A stretch of 55,505 nt of DNA from Sporomusaceae bacterium UBA7701 (GTDB taxonomy: Bacteria; Bacillota; Negativicutes; Sporomusales; UBA7701). The stretch spans positions 1 through 55,505 of the forward strand of contig DLGF01000007.1 in assembly GCA_002482545.1 (NCBI GenBank), given 5' to 3'. Under the pieces are notes generated by a model. The model saw only the letters and a program-made list of their open reading frames with translations, had not been told where the DNA came from and searched no databases. Positions 25,148-33,490 of the stretch are shown in pieces. The first letter of the stretch is position 1. Each line of letters opens with the position of its first letter. The translations under genes were made by a program, and so were the position numbers.

Positions 25148-26314
25148 ATGAGAACCATACCCTACGGGCGGCAAGATATTAGTGAAAGAGATATACAAGC
25201 AGTCGCCGATGTTTTACGGTCGGACTGGCTTACCCAAGGCCCGGCGGTTGAGTTTTTCGAAAAGAAAGTGGCCGCCTATTGCGGCGCCAAGTATGCCGTA
25301 GCGGTGAACAGCGCCACTTCGGCTCTCCACATTGCCGCAATGGCGGCAGACTTAGGACCGGGAGATGTACTCTGGACCTCGCCCAACACCTTTGTGGCTT
25401 CGGCGAACTGCGGGAGATACTGCGGCGCCGACGTCGATTTCGTCGATATTGACAGCCGTACTTATAATCTGAGCGTGGAAGAATTGGAACAGAAGCTCGC
25501 AACGACCGCCCGAAGCGGAGGCAAGCTGCCCAAAGCAGTCATTCCCGTACATTTTACCGGGCAGTCGTGTGAGATGGATCAAATTTGGACATTGGCTCAG
25601 CAATATGGCTTTATCGTCATTGAAGACGCCTCTCATGCTATCGGAGGAGAATATCAGGGTTCTAAGGTTGGTTCCTGCCGGTTTTCGGATATGACGGTTT
25701 TTAGCTATCATCCGGTGAAGGTGATTACCTCCGCTGAAGGCGGAATGGTTCTGACGAATCGGGACGATTTTTATCAGAAGCTGCTGCTTAGCCGCAGTCA
25801 CGGTATCACCAGAAATCCGGCTTTCATGACCGAGGAGCCCCATGGCCCATGGTACTATCAGATGCTGGAACTGGGCTTCAATTACCGCATGACCGATCTG
25901 CAGGCGGCGCTGGGAGCCAGCCAGATGGACAGGGTTGACGAGTTCGTCCGGAGAAGGCACAGCATCGCCGAACGGTATAATCGAGAACTCAGCGGTTTGC
26001 CGCTACGATTGCCCTGGCAGCATCCTGACAACTATTCAGGCTATCACCTCTATGTCGTCTGCCTGGAGCAAGACAAAGAGGTCAAGCCCCATAGGCAGGT
26101 GTTTGAAGAGTTGCGAGCCGCGGGAATAGGCGTAAATCTCCATTATATTCCTGTCCATACCCAGCCGTACTATCAGCGGCTCGGCTTTCATTGGGGCGAT
26201 TTTCCCAAGGCGGAAAGCTATTACCGTTCGGCGATCAGTATTCCCATGTATGCCGCTCTCAGGGATGAAGATCAAATGTTTGTGATTGATACGATAAAAG
26301 AGGTTTTACGATGA
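25148..26314 (+). CDS. pseC: UDP-4-amino-4,6-dideoxy-AltNAc aminotransferase PseC
   Basis: A 388-residue DegT/DnrJ/EryC1 family PLP enzyme, the second step. Landmarks: RQDISERDIQAVADVLRSDWLTQGP, VAVNSATSALHIA, VIEDASHAIG with the PLP-binding Asp, and the Schiff-base Lys in FSYHPVKVITSAEGG. It transfers an amino group from glutamate to C4. Its ATGA overlaps the start of pseF by 4 bp, so the operon is tightly coupled. Confidence 0.95.
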   Translation: MRTIPYGRQDISERDIQAVADVLRSDWLTQGPAVEFFEKKVAAYCGAKYAVAVNSATSALHIAAMAADLGPGDVLWTSPNTFVASANCGRYCGADVDFVDIDSRTYNLSVEELEQKLATTARSGGKLPKAVIPVHFTGQSCEMDQIWTLAQQYGFIVIEDASHAIGGEYQGSKVGSCRFSDMTVFSYHPVKVITSAEGGMVLTNRDDFYQKLLLSRSHGITRNPAFMTEEPHGPWYYQMLELGFNYRMTDLQAALGASQMDRVDEFVRRRHSIAERYNRELSGLPLRLPWQHPDNYSGYHLYVVCLEQDKEVKPHRQVFEELRAAGIGVNLHYIPVHTQPYYQRLGFHWGDFPKAESYYRSAISIPMYAALRDEDQMFVIDTIKEVLR

Positions 26315-27042
26315 AAACGGTCATTATTGTCCAGGCCCGGATGACTTCGACCAGGCTGCCGGGCAAGGTGCTGAAAGAAGTGTTAGGCAAACCGCTGCTG
26401 GAGTACCAGATCGAGCGGTTAAGAAGGGTCAATCTGGCGGATGATATCGTGATTGCCACTACGATCAACGAGACCGATCTACCGATTGTGCAATTATGCG
26501 AAAAGCTGAATATAGCATACTTCAGAGGTTCAGAGGAGGATGTGCTGTCCCGGTATTATTATGCTGCAGTGCAGTATCAAGCCGATGCGGTTGTCCGGAT
26601 TACTTCCGATTGTCCGATCATTGATCCGCGGCTTGTGGACGAGGTTATCGCGCTATATCGCAACAACTACCCGCAGTTTGACTATGTGTCCAATGTCGGC
26701 AAAAGAACCTTTCCCCGGGGGATGGACACTGAAGTTTTTTTGTTTCAAGCACTGCAGGAGGCTCATAGGGAAGCGACTTTGCCGGAGGACCGGGAGCATG
26801 TGACGCCGTTCATCCGCCGCAACACGGGACGGTATAAAGCGGCAAATCTCCGATATCCTGAGGATCAAAGCGCCCATCGGTGGACCGTTGATACACCTGA
26901 GGACTTTGCGCTGATAGAAAAAATTATCGTGGCGCTGGCGGATTGCAGGCCGGAGTTTACTCTGGAAGATTGCCTGCGACTATTGCGTGAGAATCCGGAG
27001 TGGTCATCGATCAACGAAGCTATTAAGCAAAAGGAAAGCTAG
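26311..27042 (+). CDS. pseF: Pseudaminic acid cytidylyltransferase PseF
   Basis: A 243-residue nucleotidyltransferase of the SpsF / CMP-sugar synthase type: the N-terminal signature VIIVQARMTSTRLPGKVLKEV, then VRITSDCPIIDPRLVDEVI and RWTVDTPEDFALI. It activates pseudaminic acid with CTP, the last step before transfer. By position between pseC and pseG it is PseF rather than a legionaminate enzyme. Confidence 0.88.
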   Translation: MKTVIIVQARMTSTRLPGKVLKEVLGKPLLEYQIERLRRVNLADDIVIATTINETDLPIVQLCEKLNIAYFRGSEEDVLSRYYYAAVQYQADAVVRITSDCPIIDPRLVDEVIALYRNNYPQFDYVSNVGKRTFPRGMDTEVFLFQALQEAHREATLPEDREHVTPFIRRNTGRYKAANLRYPEDQSAHRWTVDTPEDFALIEKIIVALADCRPEFTLEDCLRLLRENPEWSSINEAIKQKES

Positions 27043-27104
27043 ATCTGAAGGGGCTTACTTGCGGTAGCGTTCAGTCAGGTCGACCGCTTTGTTCAGGAGT
27101 AACC

Positions 27105-28142
27105 ATGAATATAGCCATTCGAACCGATTCGTCGGTAACAATCGGCAGCGGGCATGTTATGCGGTGCTTTACGCTTGCCGATTTACTAGCGGACAAAGGC
27201 CACAGAGTATACTTTATTTGTCGGGACCTCCCGGGTAATATGAGCAACATGTTGGTGGCGAGGGGTTATCCGGTCTTTTTATTGCCGGGGGAAGATTTTA
27301 ATGGGGTGCAGGATGCTGCCCAAACGGCAGCTTTGCTGGCTGAACAGAAGCCCGACTGGTTGATAACTGACCACTACCAGATTGATGAAAAATGGGAAGC
27401 GCTCCAACGCCGGTATGTCGGAAGCATCATGGCGATCGACGACTTGGCTGACAGAAAGCATGACTGTGACCTGCTATTGGACCAAAATTTGTACCAGAAC
27501 CAAGGTGCCCGGTATGAAGGCCTGGTTCCGTCTAACTGCCGCAAATTGCTAGGCCCGCGTTTTGTTTTATTACGAAAAGAATTCGATGAAGCGCGCAGAA
27601 GGCTCAAGCCGCGTACCGGAAATATCAGCAGGATTCTCCTCTTTTTTGGCGGAAGCGACCCCGACAATGTTACGGCAAAAGCCCTAAAAGCATTTGAGCT
27701 ATTTGACTATGATGACATTTGCCTTGATGTCGTAGTTGGGGAGATGAATCCTAATAAACAGCAAATTGAAGAGGATTGTAGCCGGCTGAAAAACGCTCGT
27801 TATTATTGCCAGGTGGACAACATGGCAAGTCTTATGCTGGAAGCCGACCTGGCTATTGGAGCCGGAGGAACCGCTACTTGGGAGAGAAGTTGCTTAGGAT
27901 TGCCCTGTATAACGCTCTTGATTGCCGAAAATCAGGTGGAAGTGACTGAGGCGGTAGCATCCAACGATGCGACCTGGAACCTGGGTTGGCACGAGACTGT
28001 CACTTCCGAGCGAATTGCTGAAGTCATTCAATTTGCCAGGAACAATCCTCTTATAGTAAAACGAGTAGGGGAAAAGGCCTTGGCATTAATGGTGGGAAAT
28101 GAGGAAGGAAGGCAACTGCTTGTTACAGAGCTTGCGAGGTGA
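27105..28142 (+). CDS. pseG: UDP-sugar hydrolase PseG
   Basis: A 345-residue enzyme of the PseG/SpsG, MurG-like family that removes UDP from UDP-6-deoxy-AltdiNAc. Landmarks: NIAIRTDSSVTIGSGHVMRC at the N-terminus with the catalytic His, DWLITDHYQIDEKWE, MAIDDLADRKHDCDLLLDQN, ILLFFGGSDPDNVT, and ADLAIGAGGTATWERSCLGLP in the UDP-binding half. It is separated from pseF by 62 nt with its own AGGAG site. Confidence 0.93.
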   Translation: MNIAIRTDSSVTIGSGHVMRCFTLADLLADKGHRVYFICRDLPGNMSNMLVARGYPVFLLPGEDFNGVQDAAQTAALLAEQKPDWLITDHYQIDEKWEALQRRYVGSIMAIDDLADRKHDCDLLLDQNLYQNQGARYEGLVPSNCRKLLGPRFVLLRKEFDEARRRLKPRTGNISRILLFFGGSDPDNVTAKALKAFELFDYDDICLDVVVGEMNPNKQQIEEDCSRLKNARYYCQVDNMASLMLEADLAIGAGGTATWERSCLGLPCITLLIAENQVEVTEAVASNDATWNLGWHETVTSERIAEVIQFARNNPLIVKRVGEKALALMVGNEEGRQLLVTELAR

Positions 28143-28148
28143 ACTGGA

Positions 28149-28724
28149 TTGAACACCATATATCGCTTGCGACCCCTCTCGGAGACGGATCAAGATTTGC
28201 TTTTTAACTGGCGCAATTCGGAAAAAGTCCGTGTTAATATGTATCAAAATCACCTTATTTCTTGGGAAGAACACTGTCGATGGTTTACAGCTACTGTGAG
28301 TAACCGGTGTAACCGATATAGGCTCTTCGAAATTGATAGCAGCCCGGTAGGCCTGATATATCTCACTGATATTAATCTTACGGACAATGTATGTTTTTGG
28401 GGTTTTTATATAGGAGCCGATAAACCACCCAAAGGAAGCGGCTCAATTATGGGCTTTTTGGGTCTGGATTACATATATCATGAGATGTCCTTACGGAAAG
28501 TTTGCGGCGAATGTTTTTCATTTAATACTGCTAGTATCAGGTTCCATGAACGGCTGGGGTTCCAGCGGGAAGGATATTTCGTAAAGCATATATGCCGGAA
28601 TGGACAATACGAGGATATCATACGTTTTGCCCTGTTTAATGATGAGTGGTCCCGGAAGCGAAAGGAAATCGGACGGGTAATATTTGGCGAGGAGGTTGCG
28701 GATGACCTGCGTAATTGTTACTAA
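28149..28724 (+). CDS. pseH: GNAT N-acetyltransferase PseH
   Basis: A 191-residue GNAT-fold enzyme beginning YRLRPLSETDQDLLFNWRNSEKVRVNMY, a signature of PseH. It uses acetyl-CoA to acetylate the 4-amino group that becomes N7 in pseudaminic acid. The acetyl-CoA loop (GADKPPKGSGSIMGFLGLDY) and LRKVCGECFSFNTASIRFHERLGFQ are present. The start is TTG 28149 with a weak GAGGTGAA site. It overlaps the formyltransferase-like gene by 23 bp. Confidence 0.88.
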   Translation: MNTIYRLRPLSETDQDLLFNWRNSEKVRVNMYQNHLISWEEHCRWFTATVSNRCNRYRLFEIDSSPVGLIYLTDINLTDNVCFWGFYIGADKPPKGSGSIMGFLGLDYIYHEMSLRKVCGECFSFNTASIRFHERLGFQREGYFVKHICRNGQYEDIIRFALFNDEWSRKRKEIGRVIFGEEVADDLRNCY

Positions 28725-29376
28725 CCGGACATGGTATGAGCATCTGCCGGATATGCTTGAGGGCATCACCGGGCATCGGTTTATTTTGATCAATCAGAAG
28801 AATGACTTAACTTACGACCGGCTGCAGGAAATCCGACCCCGATATGTATTTTTTCTTCATTGGTCTTATATTGTACCCTCAGAAATATATGAGAATTTTG
28901 AGTGCGTGATATTCCATATGACGGATGTTCCTTTTGGCCGGGGGGGAAGCCCGCTCCAGAACCTCATCGCCAGAGGCGTTTATGAAACAAAAATATCAGC
29001 TTTGCGTTGCGAAAAAGATATCGACGCCGGACCGGTATACTTGAAAAAAAGCTTTTCCCTTCACGGTGCAGCCGAAGAAATATATATGCGGGCGGCAACT
29101 GTGATCCAAGCGATGATCGCGGAAATCATCATGAGTGAACCGCAGCCGGTCGCCCAGACCGGTGAGCCTGTCTTCTTCCCCCGCCGGAAACCGGAGGATG
29201 GGGCGATCAACAATCTGACGGAACTGGAGAAAATATACGACTATATCCGCATGCTGGATGCCGAGGGGTATCCCCCGGCCTATCTCGAAACTGACAATTT
29301 CCGCTTCGAGTTTTCAAGAGCAGCCTTGAAGGACGGCCACGTAGTTGCCGATGTCATAATCAAAAGGAAGGCGTAG
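28702..29376 (+). CDS. Formyltransferase-like protein in the pseudaminic acid cluster
   Basis: A 224-residue relative of the formyl-tetrahydrofolate-dependent transferases (Fmt, ArnA and sugar N-formyltransferases). The core motif is VIFHMTDVPFGRGGSPLQNLI (about residues 71-91), matching the NxHxSxLPxxRGxxPxxxxI pattern, and EKDIDAGPVY corresponds to the catalytic Asp region. The Asn normally two residues before the catalytic His is Ile here, so either the chemistry or my alignment is unusual. The gene overlaps pseH and is followed 2 nt later by a PIG-L deacetylase. I infer that the pair swaps an N-acetyl for an N-formyl group on the sugar. ATG 28702 follows GAGGAGG. Confidence 0.75.
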   Translation: MTCVIVTNRTWYEHLPDMLEGITGHRFILINQKNDLTYDRLQEIRPRYVFFLHWSYIVPSEIYENFECVIFHMTDVPFGRGGSPLQNLIARGVYETKISALRCEKDIDAGPVYLKKSFSLHGAAEEIYMRAATVIQAMIAEIIMSEPQPVAQTGEPVFFPRRKPEDGAINNLTELEKIYDYIRMLDAEGYPPAYLETDNFRFEFSRAALKDGHVVADVIIKRKA

Positions 29377-29378
29377 AA

Positions 29379-30074
29379 ATGGCAAAAGTAGTTCTGGTGG
29401 TTGCGGCGCATCCGGACGACGAGGTTCTCGGTTGTGGCGCCACAATGGCCAAACATGTTGCGGATGGCGACGAAGTTCATGTGGTTATCTTGGCGGAAGG
29501 ACTTACCAGCAGAGAACAAAAAAGAAATATTACCGATGAGCAACAACTAAAGTTGCAGGAACTTCATAAAACAGCCCGCCAAGCCAATGCGGCATTGGGG
29601 GTTTTTTCCCTCAACCTTCATAGTCTGCCGGATAATAGAATGGATTCGTTGGAACTCTTGGACGTTGTCAAAATCATCGAAAGCTACATCTCCCAATACC
29701 GGCCGGATACGGTCTATACCCACCATCTTGGAGATGTGAATATTGATCATAAAATCACGCATCAGGCGGTGGTGACCGCCTGCAGACCGCTTCCCGGACA
29801 GCCGGTCAAGACGCTGCTTTTTTTTGAAGTCGCTTCCAGTACAGAATGGCAGGTGGCAAAGGGCGAGTGCCCGTTCGTTCCCAACTGGTTTGTGGATGTC
29901 TCAAATACCATTGAACTAAAAAAACAGGCGCTGGGTTTTTATTCTGGTGAAATGCGGGAATATCCCCATCCCCGGTCAATTATCGCGATCGAACATCTGG
30001 CAAGATGGCGTGGAGCCAGTGTCGGGGTTAAGGCTGCTGAAGCGTTTGTTTTGGGAAGAAGCCTGGTGCAATAG
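29379..30074 (+). CDS. PIG-L / LmbE family deacetylase
   Basis: A 231-residue zinc-dependent N-deacetylase. It has the AHPDDEVLGCG signature near residue 11 and the third zinc ligand in HHLGDVNIDHKITH, both intact. PIG-L enzymes remove acetyl groups from amino sugars such as GlcNAc derivatives. Placed between the formyltransferase-like gene and pseI, it probably deacetylates a pseudaminic acid precursor or CMP-sugar so that another acyl group can be added. PseB-C-F-G-H-I need no deacetylase, so it marks a modified product. Confidence 0.88.
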   Translation: MAKVVLVVAAHPDDEVLGCGATMAKHVADGDEVHVVILAEGLTSREQKRNITDEQQLKLQELHKTARQANAALGVFSLNLHSLPDNRMDSLELLDVVKIIESYISQYRPDTVYTHHLGDVNIDHKITHQAVVTACRPLPGQPVKTLLFFEVASSTEWQVAKGECPFVPNWFVDVSNTIELKKQALGFYSGEMREYPHPRSIIAIEHLARWRGASVGVKAAEAFVLGRSLVQ

Positions 30075-30088
30075 GAGGCATGTAATTG

Positions 30089-31144
30089 ATGAAGGATATC
30101 GTAATTGCCGATCGGAGAATAGGCCGGGATGCTAAGCCTTTTATTATCGCCGAGATGTCCGGCAATCACAACCAATCATTGGAGCGCGCCATCAGTATCG
30201 TCGAAGCTGCGGCCGAGGCCGGAGCCGACGCGTTAAAAATCCAAACCTATACTGCGGATACCATGACGCTGGATATTCATGGCCAAGAGGACTTCGTCAT
30301 CAGCGATTCAGCCAGTCTATGGAAGGGCAATCATCTTTACCAGCTCTATCAACAGGCTTACACTCCGTGGGAGTGGCATAAATCTATTTTTGAGCGTTGC
30401 CACGAACTGGGAATAATCGGTTTTAGTACGCCTTTTGATGCGAGCGCGGTCGATTTTCTGGAAACATTGGACGTTCCCTGTTATAAAATCGCGTCCTTTG
30501 AGAATATTGATCTGCCGCTCATTCAAAAAGTCGCCGCTACCGGCAAACCCATTATCATGTCGACCGGAATGGCGAGCCTCGCCGAACTGGACGATGCGGT
30601 GCGAACTATGAGAGAGGCCGGGTGCAGCGATATTATCCTGCTCAAATGCACCAGCAGCTATCCGGCTACTCCAGAAAACTCAAATATCAACACCATACCG
30701 CATATGCGAGACCTCTTCGGCTGCCAGGTCGGCCTGTCGGATCACACTCTTGGTATCGGCGCCGCAATCGCGTCGATAGCCCTTGGTTCGACCGTAATCG
30801 AAAAACACTTTACGCTCGCCCGGAAGGACGGAGGGGTTGATTCGGCCTTTTCGCTGGAACCTGAGGAATTTAAATGGCTTGTTGCCGAGGCTGAAAATGC
30901 CCGGCTGAGTTTAGGCCGAATCAGCTATGGCCTGAACGAGAGTGAAATGGCATCGCGGAAATACAGAAGATCGATTTATGTCGCCCAGGATATCCGGGCG
31001 GGAGAGGTATTTACGAAAGCGAATATAAGGTGCGTCAGGCCCGGATATGGTTTGCCTCCTAAATTTTATGATATTATTATTGGCCGGACGGCTAAGACGG
31101 ATCTTCGGAAAGGGACCCCGCTTACCTGGGAATACCTGGGCTGA
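30089..31144 (+). CDS. pseI: Pseudaminic acid synthase PseI
   Basis: A 351-residue NeuB-family enzyme that condenses 6-deoxy-AltdiNAc with phosphoenolpyruvate. Landmarks: FIIAEMSGNHNQSLERAISI, DALKIQTYTADTMTLDI, STPFDASAVDFLETLDVPCYK, VGLSDHTLGIGAAIASIALG, and a C-terminal SAF/antifreeze-like domain (IYVAQDIRAGEVFTKANIRC, IIGRTAKTDLRKGTPL). ATG 30089 follows AGGAGG. It completes the pathway and ends the cluster. Confidence 0.95.
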   Translation: MKDIVIADRRIGRDAKPFIIAEMSGNHNQSLERAISIVEAAAEAGADALKIQTYTADTMTLDIHGQEDFVISDSASLWKGNHLYQLYQQAYTPWEWHKSIFERCHELGIIGFSTPFDASAVDFLETLDVPCYKIASFENIDLPLIQKVAATGKPIIMSTGMASLAELDDAVRTMREAGCSDIILLKCTSSYPATPENSNINTIPHMRDLFGCQVGLSDHTLGIGAAIASIALGSTVIEKHFTLARKDGGVDSAFSLEPEEFKWLVAEAENARLSLGRISYGLNESEMASRKYRRSIYVAQDIRAGEVFTKANIRCVRPGYGLPPKFYDIIIGRTAKTDLRKGTPLTWEYLG

Positions 31145-31238
31145 GATGTCTTGCCCAGGGGAATCCTAACCAGGGCGCATACTTTGTTTCAGCTTATATC
31201 TGGCCGGGGAGCCGGCGGATCATGACAGGAGGCTAGCA

Positions 31239-32441
31239 ATGTCAGTACTTCTACAACCCCAATATGCAGGCCGCTTCCGCTGCATCGGACCGGATTGCGA
31301 GGACACCTGCTGCCACTATTGGAAGATTGCCATCGACAAGAAGACCTACCAACGCTACCGCAGTTGTCCGGATCCGGGGTTTAGGGCAAAGCTGGACAAA
31401 TATGTCGTCCGGAACCGGAGTACTCCTACCGATAATAATTATGCCAAAATTAAGCTGGATGAAAGCGGATATTGTCCTTTTCTGGATAACGAGAGATTAT
31501 GTTCGATTCAGCGTAATTGGGGGAAAGATTATTTATCAGAAATTTGTGCCACCTATCCCAGGACTTTTTTCCGGGTCGACGACGCCTGGGAAATGGCAAT
31601 CCAGCTATCATGCCCGGCGGCCGCCCGCCTGGCTTTGTTGGACCCCAATCCTATGGAGTTCGAATATGTGGCGAATCCCTATTCCTTGTCGACAAAAAAA
31701 TACAGAGAATTTAAATCAGCTGTGCCTGATCAGAAGAACAAAAATAAACGCTACTTTTGGCCCATCCGTATTTTTGTCATCTCTTTGCTGCAGAACCGTT
31801 CTTACCTGTTGTGGCAGCGCATGGTCATCCTCGGCTTTTTCATGAATGCCATCGAAAATATTGACAATCCAGAAGAGATACCATCGGTTATTGAAAAGTA
31901 TGACAACCGGGTCGCTGGGGGCGCTTTCCAGGGGGCATTAGACGAAATTCCCGCGCAGGATGATGTCCAGCTCGGCTTACTTTTGCAATTGTTCCAATAT
32001 CGCTTTACCACAGCGGTTACGCCTAAGTTCCTCGAATGCTCCAAGAAGTTTACGGAAGTTATTGCGCCTGAAGAGGAATTAAAGGATGAAGTAGTCGCCC
32101 AGCGTTTTAAGGAAGCCTTTGAGCACTACTATATTCCTTTTATGAACGATCATGAATATATCCTGGAGAACTACCTGGTACATCAGGTATTTAAGAGTAA
32201 ACTCCAGCTATTTTCCGATTATGTTCTCTTGGTGTTGAATTATGCGATCGTTAAGCTGCTGCTTGTCGGAATTGCGGGCTATTATAAGGAAACTTTTTCG
32301 ACCGACCATGCTATCGAGCTGATCTACTCATTCTCCCGGAATATCGAACATAATGTCCAGTATTTGGATGAAATCTATCGAATGTTCGAAGAGAACGAAC
32401 TCAACACGCTGCCCTATATGGCCATTTTGCTCCGCAACTAG
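31239..32441 (+). CDS. fliB: Flagellin lysine-N-methylase FliB
   Basis: A 400-residue FliB (YkgJ-type Cys cluster). The N-terminus carries GRFRCIGPDCEDTCCHYWKI, then YCPFLDNERLCSI and CATYPR, a Cys set typical of metal- or Fe-S-binding FliB proteins; the rest is mostly helical. FliB methylates surface lysines of flagellin in Salmonella, changing filament hydrophobicity and adhesion. Here it follows the pse cluster, so the same flagellin may receive both glycan and methyl groups. ATG 31239 has AGGAGG upstream. A weak hairpin (GAGGGC/GCCCTC, 32461-32493) follows. Confidence 0.9.
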   Translation: MSVLLQPQYAGRFRCIGPDCEDTCCHYWKIAIDKKTYQRYRSCPDPGFRAKLDKYVVRNRSTPTDNNYAKIKLDESGYCPFLDNERLCSIQRNWGKDYLSEICATYPRTFFRVDDAWEMAIQLSCPAAARLALLDPNPMEFEYVANPYSLSTKKYREFKSAVPDQKNKNKRYFWPIRIFVISLLQNRSYLLWQRMVILGFFMNAIENIDNPEEIPSVIEKYDNRVAGGAFQGALDEIPAQDDVQLGLLLQLFQYRFTTAVTPKFLECSKKFTEVIAPEEELKDEVVAQRFKEAFEHYYIPFMNDHEYILENYLVHQVFKSKLQLFSDYVLLVLNYAIVKLLLVGIAGYYKETFSTDHAIELIYSFSRNIEHNVQYLDEIYRMFEENELNTLPYMAILLRN

Positions 32442-32514
32442 CAGCGATGCGGTTAACCTCGAGGGCAAAGCATCATAACATCGTCTGGCCCTCCCTCCTC
32501 CCAAAACATTTTGC

Positions 32515-32543
32515 TTGCTTTTTTTGGCGTCCAAAATTATAAT
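32515..32543 (+). promoter_or_regulatory. Sigma-A type promoter of the structured RNA
   Basis: TTGCTT (32515-32520), a 17-nt spacer and a perfect TATAAT (32538-32543). The predicted start is at about 32550, exactly where the 5' arm of the closing stem of the RNA begins. Confidence 0.65.
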
Positions 32544-32550
32544 TTGGGGT

Positions 32551-32790
32551 AAAGAACCTTTTGCTTAGGTCTGTGGTTGAAAATCGATGCCAGTCGCAGG
32601 CGAAACGATCCACGTAAGGAACTCAAAAAAGGGTTTTGAGCATGGTGCGGCTTAGAGGTAAGTCCTGCCGGCCGGCGCGTCAGCGTCAGAAGTCGAGAGG
32701 GGTAGTAGTGAGGGGACTGAACTCCTAGTAGCGAACCTTCCAGCAGGCGAGTGTGGGGTCAAAGACCAGGTCGGCTAAGCAAGGTCCTTT
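32551..32790 (+). ncRNA. Structured 240-nt RNA, possibly raiA-motif RNA
   Basis: The ends pair: AAAGAACC-TT-TTGCTTAG (32551-32568) with CTAAGCAAGGTCCTTT (32775-32790), about 15 bp with one mismatch and a 2-nt bulge. Inside are nested GTGG/CCAC, ATCG/CGAT and GCC/GGC stems (32573-32613), CTCAAAA/TTTTGAG (32622-32640), CCTGC/GCAGG (32664-32747) and GGTC-AAA-GACC (32757-32767). There is no ORF and the promoter is just upstream. Known classes of similar size near comFC/raiA in Firmicutes include the raiA motif, and this locus is the comFC-raiA-secA block, so that class is my first guess; I cannot confirm its consensus. It may be a stand-alone RNA or the leader of the zinc-ribbon gene. Confidence 0.6.
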
Positions 32791-32819
32791 AATTTCAAAA
32801 GGGTGAGGGGATTTCGTTA

Positions 32820-33113
32820 ATGGCTTTCCAGGACAAGACGTTAAAGTGCAAAGACTGCGGGTCAGACTTCGTCTTCACGGCGGGAGAGCAAGAATTCTAC
32901 GCCGAGAAAGGGTTTGAGAACGAGCCTGCGCGTTGCCGCGACTGCCGTGACGCGAGAAGACGCAGTCGCGATGGTGGCGAAGCCAGACCAGCTCAGCGCG
33001 AAATGCATGACGCGGTCTGCGCCGAATGCGGCGTGACCACACAGGTGCCGTTCAAGCCGCGCAACGATCGTCCCATTTATTGCCGTGAATGCTTTGCCGC
33101 TAAAAGACCATAA
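32820..33113 (+). CDS. Zinc-ribbon protein downstream of the structured RNA
   Basis: A 97-residue protein with two zinc ribbons: residues 9-46, CKDCG and CRDC, separated by FVFTAGEQEFYAEKGFENEPARC (the probable zinc-ribbon zf-trcl pattern), and residues 66-92, CAECG and CREC. Between them is an Arg/Ser-rich linker (RRRSRDGGEARPAQRE) suited to RNA or DNA binding. Relatives are common in anaerobes; function unknown. ATG 32820 follows GGGTGAGGGG. It lies 29 nt after the structured RNA and may be controlled by it. Confidence 0.85.
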   Translation: MAFQDKTLKCKDCGSDFVFTAGEQEFYAEKGFENEPARCRDCRDARRRSRDGGEARPAQREMHDAVCAECGVTTQVPFKPRNDRPIYCRECFAAKRP

Positions 33114-33127
33114 TAGTGGATGAACAG

Positions 33128-33153
33128 CCCGGAAATTTTTTCCGGGTTTTTTT
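33128..33153 (+). terminator. Terminator after the zinc-ribbon gene
   Basis: CCCGGAAA and TTTCCGGG form a stem followed by seven T residues (33147-33153), a textbook intrinsic terminator that would also serve transcripts starting at the structured RNA. Confidence 0.9.
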
Positions 33154-33300
33154 ACTGCCTTTTTTAGCATAACTATACGGTTCCTGTAAAATAAAGGGCT
33201 CATGACAGGCGTGGAGCTCCGAACTGGGTCCTTGGTCCCAGCCCCTGATTCTTTGGTCCCTGTAGATAGATTATCTGCTTGTAAAGCCTTTTTCCCCATC

Positions 33301-33390
33301 TTATCCCCAACAGAAATGAGCGGAATATCAGGTTATCAACATATTTATCCACACTATCCACAATTTTAGTGCAAAAGAGATTGTGGATGA
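33301..33390. promoter_or_regulatory. Cluster of DnaA-box-like 9-mers
   Basis: Five DnaA-box-like sites within 90 bp: TTATCCCCA (33301), TTATCAACA (33333), the perfect box TTATCCACA (33345), CTATCCACA (33354), and the inverse of TCATCCACA (33382-33390). Each of the others has one mismatch to TTATCCACA. The region is AT-rich and lies in a 370-nt gene-free stretch upstream of the ABC-transporter binding-protein gene. No dnaA, dnaN or AT-rich unwinding repeats are near, so an origin is unlikely; DnaA titration or DnaA-dependent transcription control is the better reading. Confidence 0.6.
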
Positions 33391-33426
33391 CGATCCTCCT
33401 GCTACAAAAAAATTTATAAAGATAGC

Positions 33427-33455
33427 TTGATTATTTATGCGAAAATATGTATAAT
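33427..33455 (+). promoter_or_regulatory. Promoter of the amino-acid binding protein gene
   Basis: TTGATT (33427-33432), a 17-nt spacer and a perfect TATAAT (33450-33455), ending 35 nt before the start codon. The spacer and flanks contain TATGC-type half sites similar to the palindrome at 34685-34702. Confidence 0.6.
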
Positions 33456-33490
33456 TATGAGCATAGATGATATCTGAGGAGGAACGGTAC

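Noticed and set aside
33301..33390. An origin of replication at the DnaA boxes
   Set aside because: No dnaA, dnaN, gyrase genes or DUE-like repeats nearby, and the gene order is the secA/comF block, not the origin region.
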